This document shows positions 43,192 through 54,221 of a stretch of DNA of 64,000 nucleotides, piece after piece (the first letter of the stretch is position 1; the number at the start of each line of letters is the position of its first letter). The DNA lies in NCBI GenBank assembly GCA_022925895.1, contig JAKSYS010000178.1, positions 1 through 64,000 of the forward strand, in the 5' to 3' direction. The stretch comes from Fragilaria crotonensis (taxonomy: Eukaryota; Bacillariophyta; Fragilariophyceae; Fragilariales; Fragilariaceae). The notes below the pieces were generated by a model. The model did not search any database and was not told where the DNA came from. It worked only from the letters and a program-made list of their open reading frames with translations. Both the position numbers and the translations under genes were made by a program.

Positions 43192-43900
43192 CCATTACGG
43201 TATTGGGAATTCCGCGTCGAAGCGTTGGCGCTTTTTCTCGCTCCCACAACATTTCAATCTTCCTGTATGCTGTGGTGATCCTTCGGCTAGATCTCATGTG
43301 CGAAGTTGCAAGTTGGGGAGTATTATAGTGGTTCAATGAATGCAGGGGTTTACCCTCCAGTTTATTATACTCCAGTGCAAGTACATGCCACCGCAGACTT
43401 CATGCTTCACATAAACATGCAAGAATTGATAGCACGATGTATAATGTGGTAGGGTGAGTGTAGCAATTTGAAACGGGGAGGTACGAGAGAGTATTCGTAA
43501 CAGACGTATCATAGCATTACTAATTGCGACAGGAGTTCGACGTACATGAACTATGAACTATGATACTATGAAGCTTGAAAATCGGAGTGATGTGCTGGTA
43601 CTGTCCTTCCGATACGGTACCACGTAGCGACTGTCGGGTCTGTGCATCGATCTTGACACTCGGCATCTCGGATCTCGGGTGCGAACTGCGAACCACAAGC
43701 ACAACAACATCTAAAGGGATCAAAGATCTCTACTCTGGAGCCAGAAACAAGAAAACGAGAGGCAGCTGACAACCTCAGCATCGGTGTCACCAGATCTTTT
43801 GTCCAAAGCGTTGTAGGCTGTAGACCAAGTGAGCCACGGAACCATTCGTCCATGCTTTGCCGCGCTTGCATGAGGCTACTCAACTAGTTTTGAAAAAAAA
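43192..43900. other. Intergenic, no gene seen
   Basis: About 700 bp between two genes in the same direction. Open frames are short and without domains. An A8 run directly precedes the next ATG. Confidence 0.6.
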
Positions 43901-46900
43901 ATGAGGCATCGATTTGCGATTTTCATGCTTATAGTCACCGCTGGAAGATGTGACGCTAGAATTCCAATACTAGTGGGGCGTCTTGAATGCAGACAAGGCG
44001 GCGATTATGAATGCTTGAAACGCAGCGAACACCACATCAAGACCATGTCGTTGCGAGCGTGCCATCAAAGTGTCTTTGCAAAGTGGATTCCATCGGTCCG
44101 AGGCGGGCATTCGAGTCAAACTGCCATGATCGAGGGTGCTTCAACCGAACCAATAGTATGGGATACTCGTGAACGACTCCCAGCGACCCGAAAACGAAAA
44201 GCCAGACATACGTCCGATGTGGTACGCAACATTTTAGAAAAACGAGAAATCATGGGAGATGAGGAGATTGCATTGAAAGAGCTGATTGATCGACGAGCCA
44301 AGGAATACCTGACTGAGTTGGAAAGTTCAGAAAAACCGCCAATGCCTCTCAAATTTCTCCATTACCTTGCACCCAAGGTTCCGGCCATCAAGCTCTCGCC
44401 CGATTTGATGCTGCGAATACAAACGGCGAGAGGTGACTTTGACTCAGGCCTTGCGGCTACAATTATTTCCACCATGGCACAGCTGTGTGTTCAATATGAG
44501 AAGAAAACAGGAGAATCTATATCTAAGGAAATTTGTAGGGATCGCCGATTTGAACAACTTGTGGAATGTGTTCTGTGTGGCGTGGATGTTTTGAGACGGA
44601 CACAAGAATCGAAAACCCTAGCCGAGGGTGACAATACAATTCAAATCGACATGGAAGCTTTGCTCGATGAAGAAGATGTCAAGATTCATGAGGGTCTTTC
44701 GGTGCCGGATGCATGCCGAGCAGCATGGGGAATAGCCATGTTGACTGGTTATCGGAAGGCGTCGTTTGGAGGGCAGAAGGTGACAGATATTCTGACGGCA
44801 CTATCTTTACGAACTCGAGAGCGCCTGCTTGCGAGGCTACAGCTACTACGCCAGGGCGAACTGAGGTCGTATACCAGTTCAGAAATGTCCTTGGCTGAAG
44901 GATTTGACAAGGATACCAAGGACCTTGCTGAGGATGTTGCGTCGGCGATGTGGACATTCGCCTGCGTTAAGGCAACCACGGGGTTGAGAATGGTGCCTCT
45001 TTTCGAAGCGTCGTGCTCGTTGCTGTGTCAAAATCCAATGCAACTTAGAAGGCGAGAGCAGGCGAAAAAAGTCGGTCTAAGTGTGAATGACTTTGATGCC
45101 GACGCGGTGGTGGAGAAGCTGGCAAAATCCGAAAACGTTACGGTGGATAAGGACTGCGAAGACAAGTCAACAGCCATCGAAGTAGACGATGAAAAAGACG
45201 TACTTCTGCATTGGCTCTCACCAAACGAAGTAGCTGGCATCATGTGGGCAGTAGCACTGCACGGGCGAACAGACGATGCAGGCTCGAAAGATGAGATGAA
45301 GTTATCAGAAACGGCCACTGTTCTGAGCGAGCTTGCCTTCGATTGCATTGGTCATTGGCTTAAGGAAGACTTGGCATTGCATAGAGATGTTCATGCGCTA
45401 CAGGAGCAACTTGACGATCATCAGATGGAAAGGATTTCTTCGGTTGATCAGGAACTCGTTCACCATGGGGACGGAGTCGTCGTCGAAGTTGTGGACGCGG
45501 CTACCATTTTGGCGAAAGAAAGTGCTCAAGCCATGGTCGAGACAAGTGCCGAGAACATCACGGTTAATGACAGGTCGTTGGACGAAGTAGGTGTGCTCGC
45601 GGGCACAAAGGAAGTTCAAGTCGTGGATGCCGCAACCCTCATCACTATGCAAGCTACCGACGAGCAATTGAACGCAAAATCTAAAGTATTGGTATCTTCA
45701 ATGCCAATGCCAGGAGAGAACGCAGACGAACCGGAGTCCAAAAGTTTGTCCTTGCCTTCGCATCTGCATTTGCGGTCCCTCCCAGATCCACATTTCTCCA
45801 ACCACAAGCTTTGTTCGATAGTATGGGCCGCAACCGATCTGCAAGATTCGCTTAGAAACCTGTTGCTTGATATCGCAGCTGAAATCTTGTCAGAACAAGG
45901 AAGCCGAGGCATGCATCACCTTTCTGGAGGTGATTTGGCGAACCTTGCGTGGGCGATCGCTCGACGAACACAATCTACTGATTTTTTTCCAAGCCGTGAC
46001 GTTGCTAGTCGCTTAATAAGGCTCTCACGATGGATTGCTCAGCGGTCGCTTTTTTTGGTAGAGGCGAACCAGGGGGCGGCAATGTTTGACGAATTTCAGG
46101 CTCCAGAGCTTGGCAGATTGATGTGGTCGCTGTCGATGACACTTTCGAACCTGTCGCTTTATTCAGATGGCAGTCGAAGTCCTGATACGTGTTTTCAAAA
46201 ACTGGCCGTGCTCGCTTTAACACTTTCGAACAACTTTACCTCTCGCTTCGGGACAGAGGACCTGGCCCGGGTTACGTGGGCTGTCTTAGAATTGAGTGAT
46301 ATCGAAGAGGTTTTCAGCGATCCCGCCACTTCTGCTGCCCTTGGTAGGTTGGTGTCAATAATGGAAGCTTCTGTTCTTCGCTGGGAAAATGGTCAATGTG
46401 AGAAGAGTGCTAAGGAAACAACAGAACAGGTGGACGAATCGATCCGCTTTGCTTCATTTCTCGGAAAGCCACGTCTCGCCTTAAGGCTTCTTGAACAACG
46501 TTTGGATACAGCGATCGACGAAGACGATGAATCTCAAGTCCCAGAATCAGGGAAAGGACGCCACTTGCCGCTTCTCCGTGATCTGTCAATGGATCCGTCG
46601 ACAATGTGTAAATTGGCGCATGCTCTGTCACGCACACAAGTACTGTTGTCCGAGATAGACGGAGCTTGGACATTCACAAGAGTTGCTGTGCGACTCATGG
46701 CATCTAAGCATGGTCAATTATTAAGGGTGAGCTCGCCTGGCGATAATGTTCGACTAGCATACGCCTGCGTCACCAATCAGTGCAATGATCACGGACGAGA
46801 ACTCATTTCCCGTTTGTTTGCTCGGCGCTTCGTTCAACGCCTCAACGAGCTACTAAACGGCAATGAGAAGGGGTCTGTGTCACGCCATTTGGGCTTATCA

Positions 46901-48028
46901 TCAGCAGAAACTGCAACTCTCGCGTGGTCCATGGGAAACCTCGGAGTACGACATTGGACCACAGAACAGGATACCAATGGAACGGCATACAAGAAACTTC
47001 GGCTCGTCACTTCGCTATCGTTGCTCTCCGAGTCTGAGCTTGAGTCGTCATCGACGCATTCAATTGCACGTTTGCTTTACGGGGCTATATCCATGGAGAT
47101 GCTGGATAGCGCCCCTGGAAATGTTTTGCCCCTTCTTCTCGCTCTGAAATCGAAATCACAAGCTGAGCTGGCAACGGTCGACATTTGCGAACTTACCGAA
47201 TGTCTCTCCAGAATAATGACTGCAACTGGGGGAACACGAATTACTACAGCATCGCCAGGCGAGAGCACAATACCACAAACCGAAGATGCCGAGTCATCCA
47301 TCGATCAAAAGAACGCTACAGGAATCTCTGATGGGGAGGAAACCTTAACTAGCTCGAGAGCGGCTAGTGATATCAACGGCGACATATTGGCATCCGCCGT
47401 CCAACTGCTACAAAGTATTGCCGATATCGCAACTGAAAGCGTGAAATCGTTGACCGCTGTTCAAATTAGGAAACTACTTGCGAGCTACGCAGGACTTCCA
47501 TTCCAAGCAGACGACCTTATCGTCGCCGTTGATATCGAAATCATCCATCGCTTAAACTCAACAATGTACGTAACACATCTCCCTGAGGCAGCGAACCGGG
47601 CCGCTACTGCAGCACAAGGCTCGTGGGATGCCCTTGTAGACAAATCAGAAGAGGGAGGCTCTCGCCTCGCATCACTCCGCAAGGGACTCAGAAGTCTATT
47701 CGTTCAGTCACCAGGTGAAGCCGCGAGCAAGGAGACTAATGTGGACTCGTCGAGACTTGATGCTGTAGCCGATCTCTTAACTGAGACAGCCACCACAGCA
47801 AGCCTTGTGACAGATTACTTTGCCGGAGTCTCGAAGCTGACGAATAACGATCCAGGACTGCTACTGTCTGCCGCGCAGCGTGGCTCCGTCTTCGAGTTAA
47901 ACCGTTGTCAGGAACTCATTGCCAGCTACCGTCGCGTCAACTTTGAAAGTGGAAGTCGCCAGAGTAGACAAGATGATGGATGGAGAAAGGCCATTGGTCA
48001 CCAAGTCATCAGCAGAATTTTCTACTAA
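43901..48028 (+). CDS. Large OPR/RAP-like helical-repeat protein, probably organellar RNA-binding
   Basis: An intronless frame of 1375 codons. A hydrophobic leader (MRHRFAIFMLIVTAGRC) suggests secretory-route targeting, as to the diatom plastid, although no Phe follows the site. The body has repeated helix pairs with the LA-x-x-x-WA pattern of octotricopeptide (OPR) and FAST/RAP-type proteins: NEVAGIMWAVALHG, HKLCSIVWAATDL, GDLANLAWAIARR, PELGRLMWSLSMT, EDLARVTWAVLEL, AETATLAWSMGNLG. Such proteins bind organelle transcripts and control their stability, splicing or translation. An acidic linker (~450-620) separates the first repeat group from the rest. No C-terminal RAP domain is obvious. Confidence 0.75.
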   Translation: MRHRFAIFMLIVTAGRCDARIPILVGRLECRQGGDYECLKRSEHHIKTMSLRACHQSVFAKWIPSVRGGHSSQTAMIEGASTEPIVWDTRERLPATRKRKARHTSDVVRNILEKREIMGDEEIALKELIDRRAKEYLTELESSEKPPMPLKFLHYLAPKVPAIKLSPDLMLRIQTARGDFDSGLAATIISTMAQLCVQYEKKTGESISKEICRDRRFEQLVECVLCGVDVLRRTQESKTLAEGDNTIQIDMEALLDEEDVKIHEGLSVPDACRAAWGIAMLTGYRKASFGGQKVTDILTALSLRTRERLLARLQLLRQGELRSYTSSEMSLAEGFDKDTKDLAEDVASAMWTFACVKATTGLRMVPLFEASCSLLCQNPMQLRRREQAKKVGLSVNDFDADAVVEKLAKSENVTVDKDCEDKSTAIEVDDEKDVLLHWLSPNEVAGIMWAVALHGRTDDAGSKDEMKLSETATVLSELAFDCIGHWLKEDLALHRDVHALQEQLDDHQMERISSVDQELVHHGDGVVVEVVDAATILAKESAQAMVETSAENITVNDRSLDEVGVLAGTKEVQVVDAATLITMQATDEQLNAKSKVLVSSMPMPGENADEPESKSLSLPSHLHLRSLPDPHFSNHKLCSIVWAATDLQDSLRNLLLDIAAEILSEQGSRGMHHLSGGDLANLAWAIARRTQSTDFFPSRDVASRLIRLSRWIAQRSLFLVEANQGAAMFDEFQAPELGRLMWSLSMTLSNLSLYSDGSRSPDTCFQKLAVLALTLSNNFTSRFGTEDLARVTWAVLELSDIEEVFSDPATSAALGRLVSIMEASVLRWENGQCEKSAKETTEQVDESIRFASFLGKPRLALRLLEQRLDTAIDEDDESQVPESGKGRHLPLLRDLSMDPSTMCKLAHALSRTQVLLSEIDGAWTFTRVAVRLMASKHGQLLRVSSPGDNVRLAYACVTNQCNDHGRELISRLFARRFVQRLNELLNGNEKGSVSRHLGLSSAETATLAWSMGNLGVRHWTTEQDTNGTAYKKLRLVTSLSLLSESELESSSTHSIARLLYGAISMEMLDSAPGNVLPLLLALKSKSQAELATVDICELTECLSRIMTATGGTRITTASPGESTIPQTEDAESSIDQKNATGISDGEETLTSSRAASDINGDILASAVQLLQSIADIATESVKSLTAVQIRKLLASYAGLPFQADDLIVAVDIEIIHRLNSTMYVTHLPEAANRAATAAQGSWDALVDKSEEGGSRLASLRKGLRSLFVQSPGEAASKETNVDSSRLDAVADLLTETATTASLVTDYFAGVSKLTNNDPGLLLSAAQRGSVFELNRCQELIASYRRVNFESGSRQSRQDDGWRKAIGHQVISRIFY

Positions 48029-48216
48029 GCAAAGCAAAAACAACGAATGCAACTCATCAGTTCACGCCTGTGCTTGAAGCTAGTGAACGTCGCATACGCC
48101 TTCGTACATTAGAGTATGCACCCATAAGGCGCGAGTCGCCTCGTTGCACTCCGCGTAATAAGGCGAAGAGCCCTTTCGTCAGAGGGTTGACGAGGACGTA
48201 CCTGAAACGATGAAAC

Positions 48217-49455
48217 TCACGAAAAAGTTGACCAAAGGGCAATGTTGGCGCCATCAAATGGTAGGACAGTTTTCTGAATTTCCGGATCCTTTGCCATCAA
48301 GAATTGAATTAAGTCATCATATGTACTGACGGGATCGCCGGAGCCAGGCAAGTAACGATCAGGGAAAAGTCGAGAGAAGACGCAGCAAGGCATGACTACA
48401 AATGGCACCCGCTTCCGCACCGCCATGTCAACAATGGAACCCGTGGCTTCATCTGGATGCAGCGCCACGATGGCACTACAGTTCGCCAGCAGCTCATGAT
48501 GTTCACTGCAAACTTCAACTTCGTCTTCATCTGGATGTCGAAAGCTGGTGTCGACGCCATCGGGTTTATCGGCAAACCACGCTCGAAGCGTTCCGTAGGG
48601 AACAATCGGCTGGCACAGCGGAATGCCACTTTGGGTCGAAACAACCAAGCTATTGCGTATAGACTTGTTCCACACTTTTCGATCGCGTCCTGGTAGCTTT
48701 CCTACCTTTTCACGGGGATCAACAACAGTCGCCTTAACTCCAGAGAGTCCAAGTGCCATGGAAACGTGCCCAGATCCCCCAGCTGCATCGACTACGCCAC
48801 TGCCCAAGTTCAGACTTTGTATCACTCTCGCGTAATATGGACTCAAAGTGTTCGGTTTCTCTGTGCCCCACCGAGAGGAGTCCGGTAGATCTGTAGCCCC
48901 CAACTTATGAAAAACGACGTGAATGAGAAAATTTGCTATCTGTTCCCCTTGCATTCGCTTGCCGATTCCTCCGCCGTGACGATACAACCTTTCCTTCGCT
49001 AACTCGTCTGATTTTCCCGGTTGATGTTTCTTTATTTCTTGATTGTTCTTCGTAACGATGTAACGCTTCTGCCACTCCTGACAGAGTTCAACGCCCCAGT
49101 ATCGAGCGACCTTTGGAACGATTTTCGCCGAAGCATCCGTTTCGTCGACAACGTCCACGACAAACCTGTCTTCGTGCCAATCCGTCTCTCCTTGTTGATG
49201 AACTGGAGTCCAATTTCCAGTCAACAGTATAAGGTCCCCAATCTTGCACATTCTTCGACACCAACTACGGATTTGAGGAGCTTGGCCCCCATCCTGCATC
49301 TGAATTCGCACGACAACTCGTCTGACATTGTTGACGGCCAGCAGAAGGACAGCAAATGTCGCACGGACGGTCCGGTGAAACACGACGCCTTCCAAGATGG
49401 AGGAGATAGGAGTGGGTGGCGGTCCTTCGGAACCGATGTCGCATCGTCCAGACAT
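48217..49455 (-). CDS. Methyltransferase-like protein of unknown target
   Basis: 412 codons, intronless, ATG at 49455. A class I SAM-binding motif is visible near residue 218 (VVDAAGGSGHVSMAL), followed by VVDPREKVG. A conserved C-terminal block holds IVALHPDEATGSIVD and PFVVMPCCVFSRLFPDR. The HPDEAT...PCC...FP arrangement occurs in a widespread uncharacterised eukaryotic family and is reminiscent of RNA methyltransferases such as TRM13. The residues before 200 are unrecognised. Substrate cannot be named. It is convergent with the OPR-like gene. Confidence 0.6.
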   Translation of the reverse strand: MSGRCDIGSEGPPPTPISSILEGVVFHRTVRATFAVLLLAVNNVRRVVVRIQMQDGGQAPQIRSWCRRMCKIGDLILLTGNWTPVHQQGETDWHEDRFVVDVVDETDASAKIVPKVARYWGVELCQEWQKRYIVTKNNQEIKKHQPGKSDELAKERLYRHGGGIGKRMQGEQIANFLIHVVFHKLGATDLPDSSRWGTEKPNTLSPYYARVIQSLNLGSGVVDAAGGSGHVSMALGLSGVKATVVDPREKVGKLPGRDRKVWNKSIRNSLVVSTQSGIPLCQPIVPYGTLRAWFADKPDGVDTSFRHPDEDEVEVCSEHHELLANCSAIVALHPDEATGSIVDMAVRKRVPFVVMPCCVFSRLFPDRYLPGSGDPVSTYDDLIQFLMAKDPEIQKTVLPFDGANIALWSTFS

Positions 49456-50420
49456 TGCACAGAGTATTATCTTGATCCGGAACGAAAAACAACATTTTCA
49501 TGATCACATTTCCCCAACATTCTGACGACCACAGATGAAGGCTGCACAGTTTGAAATCTGACACGGTACTGCAGTGTCGTTGGTAAGGTAAATTACAGTT
49601 TTGAGTCTAGGCTGAAATCAGCTAAATTTATCCCGTGTAGACTTGCATATTGAACGTATTTGGCTGAAAATTGGGAATTGGGAATTGGGTGTACTGTGTA
49701 TTGGGTATTGGGTGTCGTGTGGATAGTGGATATGCATACGAAAACATAAAAGAAAACATGTTCAGAAGAGAGACAGTATTGCTATCCATCTGTACAGCAA
49801 TAATTCATATCTACCGTAGATTCCTACAGTTTTTCTACGATACTATTGTCTTTGCGTTGCAAACTGGCCGTAGAAATGGAGCTCAACGCAACCCAAAACC
49901 CAGTCATCACGAAACGCAACACAAAATCAGAAAGTAAAATTTCATGATGCATGTCAATAGTTGATTGTCTTGAGGTCCGCCCCCAACTCGGCCGACCACG
50001 TTAGGCTTCCATTATGCATCCTGGCTCTGTGGTGTTATGATCACCCTTTGTGCAGATTGGAATGGATCGGCTTCAACACAGGATGGTGCGGAGGGACTCT
50101 TGAAGCTTCGTTCTAATCCATCTCGCCGTGGAATTGATTGCCTTGTTTTCGTTTCTCTATAATTGATTTCCTATCTGTGATCAGTAGACCATTGCTGTGT
50201 GGTAAGGAGCAACCGAATCGGCGATGTTGGAGCTTAGCATGTGCGATCTGTCAGCATGCTTTGTCTGAAGGTTGAATCATGCCTCCCCAGAAGATCTTAA
50301 CATCTTCATCTTCAACTACTCAAGGCGCTTCGCTAGAAACCCGGAAGGCGAACCCGGAATTTCCTGTTCTTCCTAATTTGTTGGGAAAGGAATGAGGAAT
50401 CTCAAAGTGAACGACGATTA
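49456..50420. other. Intergenic, no gene seen
   Basis: About 960 bp. It includes a GGGAATTGGG/TGGGTATTGGG-like short repeat at 49670-49715 and an otherwise unremarkable stretch. No RNA gene could be recognised. Confidence 0.5.
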
Positions 50421-51008
50421 TTACTGGTGCAAACATTCTTTGCTCCTCGAAAGTTCTCGCATCGTCGACACCCATTCGTGACGACGGATGGACGATGACG
50501 GAACAACTCTGCAGAACAGAACAAATGACGCCTTGAGTGATTTCGATCGTGTCCAAGTGGCGTCGTATGTAGGCATGATGTACAATGTACCAGTGACGTT
50601 GCTGTGTCAGCGGTGGTTAGTATATGAATCTTACCATCCGACCAATGCCTACCTGCCAGGAAGTTCTGCATCGATTTCATAATGCCTCAACAACTCAACA
50701 ATCAAAAAGAATTCGAAGGTGAGAACAACAACATTCCATCCCGTTAGTCGCAACTTTGCGAGCTTGGTGGTGTGATGATTGAAAGCGCACGCATACCTTT
50801 GCGTCATGGTCTTTTTGTCGGAAGGACTGTGCCCAACTTCCATTGTCATCGGCCATCGGATACTTGTTTTCAACGATTCGATGATATATTTTTTTCTCGA
50901 TAGCGAACCCGAACTTGGTTTGCAAGCATTAGAGGACGTTATGGCTCGGGTGATGTCGTCTTCAAAATTGAATTTCTTTCGATTTGAAGCGTCAGTGTTC
51001 ATGAGCAT
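50421..51008 (-). CDS. Candidate three-exon gene of unknown function
   Basis: Three minus-strand pieces can be joined by two GT-AG introns with matching phase 2. Exon 1 is 50797-51008 (MLMNTDASNRKKFNFEDD), exon 2 50653-50685 and exon 3 50421-50601, with introns of 111 and 51 bp. The second intron has a CTAAC branch site. The product would be 141 residues, basic, without a recognised domain. Its ATG is only 85 bp from that of the diverging methyltransferase gene. Other frames are open here too, so the model is tentative. Confidence 0.35.
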
Positions 51009-51093
51009 TTATCGTTTATGTTTATGTTTAGTCGAGTTCTGTTCAATTCGGGTCGAATTCTCGAAGTAGATTTTTCTTCTTTCTCACTTGTCA

Positions 51094-52128
51094 ATGTTGC
51101 GTTGCCATAAGACCTTCTTGAATATGTATGACAAGACGATCTCCCTCGTTCTTCTGTTGTTGTATATTACGGCCGTTGCAGCCTATAACATCAACAACGA
51201 GCAGTCCAAGTTGTTCAAAAAAGCCATTTCAACTTCACTGAAGAAACCTCCCGCCACCCCATTGCGATCGTCGGCGACTGGCTCAATCGTTCAGTCACGC
51301 AGCACTGTTGTCCCGATTGCGTCCTCAGACATGCTTGCCGGCCCTCCAAACTACTGGTTCCACCCCAAGATCCATACTTTCGGCAACACGGGTGTTCTTG
51401 GCGGTCTTCATGCAGCCGTGGCTCCATTTGTGACGATGCTGATCGACAAGGCCGCCTACGACGGTGAGAACGTACGCGACAAGGTAGCGAAACAGCTACG
51501 CAGCATTGTAGGCAAGGAAGGCGCAAACGTTGTCGATCTATGCTGCGGCGTCGGTATTTCGACTCGGGCCCTCCGAAAGGCCTTTAGCGACGCGAACACC
51601 ATCATTGGAGTCGACACGTCGAAGGAGATGATTGCAATGGCAGAAGTTCTTAGCGCGAATAACCTTGTTTCTAAGGCATTCTCCAGCCATGCACCAAACC
51701 TTGATGGCGCGTGCGACGCGAGTTATACCATTGGCAATGCCGAACTGACCAACCTTCCCGACGCATCCTTCGATCTCGTGACCATCATGTACGCCTTCCA
51801 CGAGGCGCCATACTTGGGTCGCTACCGCATGCTCCGCGAAGGCCATCGGCTCCTATCACCGGGAGGAACGTTGGCTGTCATTGACATAAGCCCTAAATAT
51901 CAGCCTGGTCCGACCATGCTCGCCGGCGAACCCTACGTGCTGGAGTACAAGAAGAACATTCACAAGCAGATGATGAACGTTCAAGGCTTTGAAAGCTCCG
52001 AGTACTCTGAGGTGGTCGATGGACACGTCGGTAAATGGATCCTGACCAAAACGATGTCGTTGATTTCAACCCCGATCATGAATAGATCGGCGCCGTTGTC
52101 CGTGTCTTCTTTCCGTCGAACTCCTTGA
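51094..52128 (+). CDS. SAM-dependent methyltransferase (class I), paralog A
   Basis: 344 residues from the ATG at 51094. An ATG ten codons later would place the signal-like leader (MYDKTISLVLLLLYITAVAA) at the very N-terminus, followed by Tyr, which fits ER/plastid targeting. Motif I is VVDLCCGVGIST near residue 145, with IGVDTSKEM, the motif II/III region DLVTIMYAFHEAP, and GGTLAVIDISP, as in the UbiE/COQ5-type Methyltransf_11 group. A distinctive YWFHPKIHTFGNTG block precedes the SAM domain. It faces, tail to tail, a paralog at 52419-53453. Substrate unknown. Confidence 0.85.
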   Translation: MLRCHKTFLNMYDKTISLVLLLLYITAVAAYNINNEQSKLFKKAISTSLKKPPATPLRSSATGSIVQSRSTVVPIASSDMLAGPPNYWFHPKIHTFGNTGVLGGLHAAVAPFVTMLIDKAAYDGENVRDKVAKQLRSIVGKEGANVVDLCCGVGISTRALRKAFSDANTIIGVDTSKEMIAMAEVLSANNLVSKAFSSHAPNLDGACDASYTIGNAELTNLPDASFDLVTIMYAFHEAPYLGRYRMLREGHRLLSPGGTLAVIDISPKYQPGPTMLAGEPYVLEYKKNIHKQMMNVQGFESSEYSEVVDGHVGKWILTKTMSLISTPIMNRSAPLSVSSFRRTP

Positions 52129-52418
52129 GCGCCCCCCACGTCCGCTTACACCTGGGGCATCCCTTGTTGACAACACTTTCAACTCTTCTATGCTACTGAA
52201 TACGACATAACGAAGGTAAAGAGGACCATGAATGACTGTATATAATGAACACTAAAGTGAACTAGTGATGTGAAGCCAAACTACCTTTTCCGTTGCGACG
52301 CGCATTGATATGATTCAGATTCCTAGTAGTTGGTGGTAGTATTCCTAATTTCGTCAACCACGAGACTGTGTTACGGCGATCCTCATCATGAATCCGCATA
52401 GTTTCAGGAAGGTTCGAC

Positions 52419-53453
52419 TCAGATTCGTTGAAGAAGCCAAAGACCGAGATGTCCTTGGACAATGCTCCTGAACGTTACCCTAGTGAATCCCTTGCACGTT
52501 TGGAGTTGCCGATTTATGTTCTGCTGGTACTCGAGGACGTAGGGTTCACCAGCCAGCATATACTTGCTTGGTTGATACTCTGGTGTTATGTCTAATAGGG
52601 CAAGAATACCTCCTTTGTGGAGGAGGCGATGAGCTTCAGCCAAAATCTTGGTGCGGCCAGATTGTGGAGTTTCGTGAAAGGCATACATGACAGTCACTAG
52701 GTCGAATGCCTTTTCAGGCAGTGAAGTGGCTTCCGCGTTGGCACACGAGAAATTCGCAACGGCACGCTTTGCCTTGACATACGCTCGTTTCACAGTCATG
52801 CCTCGCTTGTTGAGCACTTTGCTGAATGCAGGTGAGGTGGTGCTGAGGAATTCAGCGACGTTGGATGCGATCCTCTGTGGATGCGAAAGAAAGTTGGCCA
52901 TGGAAATCATTTCAGGCGAGGTATCCACGCCAATTAGCATCTCTGCGTCTGGAAATGCGTTCTGTAAAGCCCGAGTTGAAAGTCCGACTCCACAACAAAG
53001 ATCCGCGACACGAGGCTTACCATTGTCTATGATTGTTGCCAATTCTGTTGCAATCTGTAGCGTAGATACGATTGGGCGTTAGAACGCATCCACAAGAATC
53101 AACTGTAGACACAAGAAACGTACCAGCTGTCGCACATTGACGCCATCGTAGGCTACATTGTCAATGAGTGTGGTCGCGACAGGCGCCAATGCCGCATGAA
53201 GGGCTCCCATAAACCCAGTATTTCCAAGAGAATGAATTTTGGAATTGAACCAATACTCTTCATCATGACCTTTATCAACTCCCCACCGCGTGCGGTGGGA
53301 AACGCTTGTTTTGGTGACACCTTCTTGCTTCGTCGGCGTTTCGATGGAGGAAGAAAGCGATGCATCGACTCGCGGATTCCAACGAGGTGCACCAAAACCT
53401 TGGGCGCTGCGGTTGAGCAGGCAGATACAAACGATGAAGCTTCGAAAAAGCAT
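52419..53453 (-). CDS. SAM-dependent methyltransferase (class I), paralog B
   Basis: Two exons, 53124-53453 and 52419-53054, are joined by a 69-bp intron (GTACGT donor, CTAAC branch, CTACAG acceptor, phase 0) for 321 residues. The start is taken at 53453 because MLFRSFIVCICLLNR then forms a signal-like leader ending AQGFGAP, close to the plastid-type site. The block YWFNSKIHSLGNTG and motifs VADLCCGVGLST, IGVDTSPEM, DLVTVMYAFHETP and LDITPEYQP follow paralog A closely. Unlike A it has the intron and a longer linker between motif I and the acidic loop. Together they are an old inverted duplication. Confidence 0.85.
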
Positions 53454-54221
53454 ACCGATCCTAACACAGATGCAACCAACAGAATGAGAAATCAGTCCGG
53501 TCATGAAATGTTGACCTAATGCAGAAAAGGCAACATAGTTTGACCATGGAGGAGCTATACTTACCCTAATGCGAAATGCCTTGAAAGGAGATGATTGCGG
53601 TTTAATGCGAACATGTATACTTCCGGAGAAATAGCGACGCTTCAATGTGTGTTCCAAGAAAAACGAATGTTCCCCCGAGTCTCATCAGAATCCAGAACAT
53701 TTACTTCCTCCGATTGATTCTTGCTTAGGAACGCTGATTTGATGACTTAAGTGTCAATTGTTGTTCTCCTACGATGGAGTGAGGCTACAGCCTCCGTCAC
53801 GGCACTCATCGCTGTGATGTCTACTACAGGAGTGGCTAATAAAAATGGCGTCGGATTTCAGCAAGCTGGCTTTAGACTCAAGATTGATTGACGCTTCACC
53901 ACTGTTTGGGCCGTCGGAAATGTGTATCATAGAGGTTCGCATCCACTCGAGGTGGGATTGAAATATGGAAATATTGAAAATCTTTTTGTTCGCAGTACGA
54001 CTAGTATGTGTAATTCATATATTCGATTATGAATATAATTATATGCATGAACCTGATTTTTGTCATTGATCACGTCGATGACTACCGGTAGTGACGAATG
54101 ATGACTCTGATGAATGAATGCCTCCTCTACAATCGCTTCCGATTGTCCATTAGTAGCATTTTGTCGGTGACATCGTTCACCATCTCCCAGTACGGACATC
54201 AGGGACCACACTTGTATAATA
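53454..54221. other. Intergenic, no gene seen
   Basis: About 770 bp between diverging genes; open frames continue upstream of paralog B's chosen start but lack protein-like features. The AT-rich stretch at 53990-54060 lies near the start of the coiled-coil gene. Confidence 0.5.
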
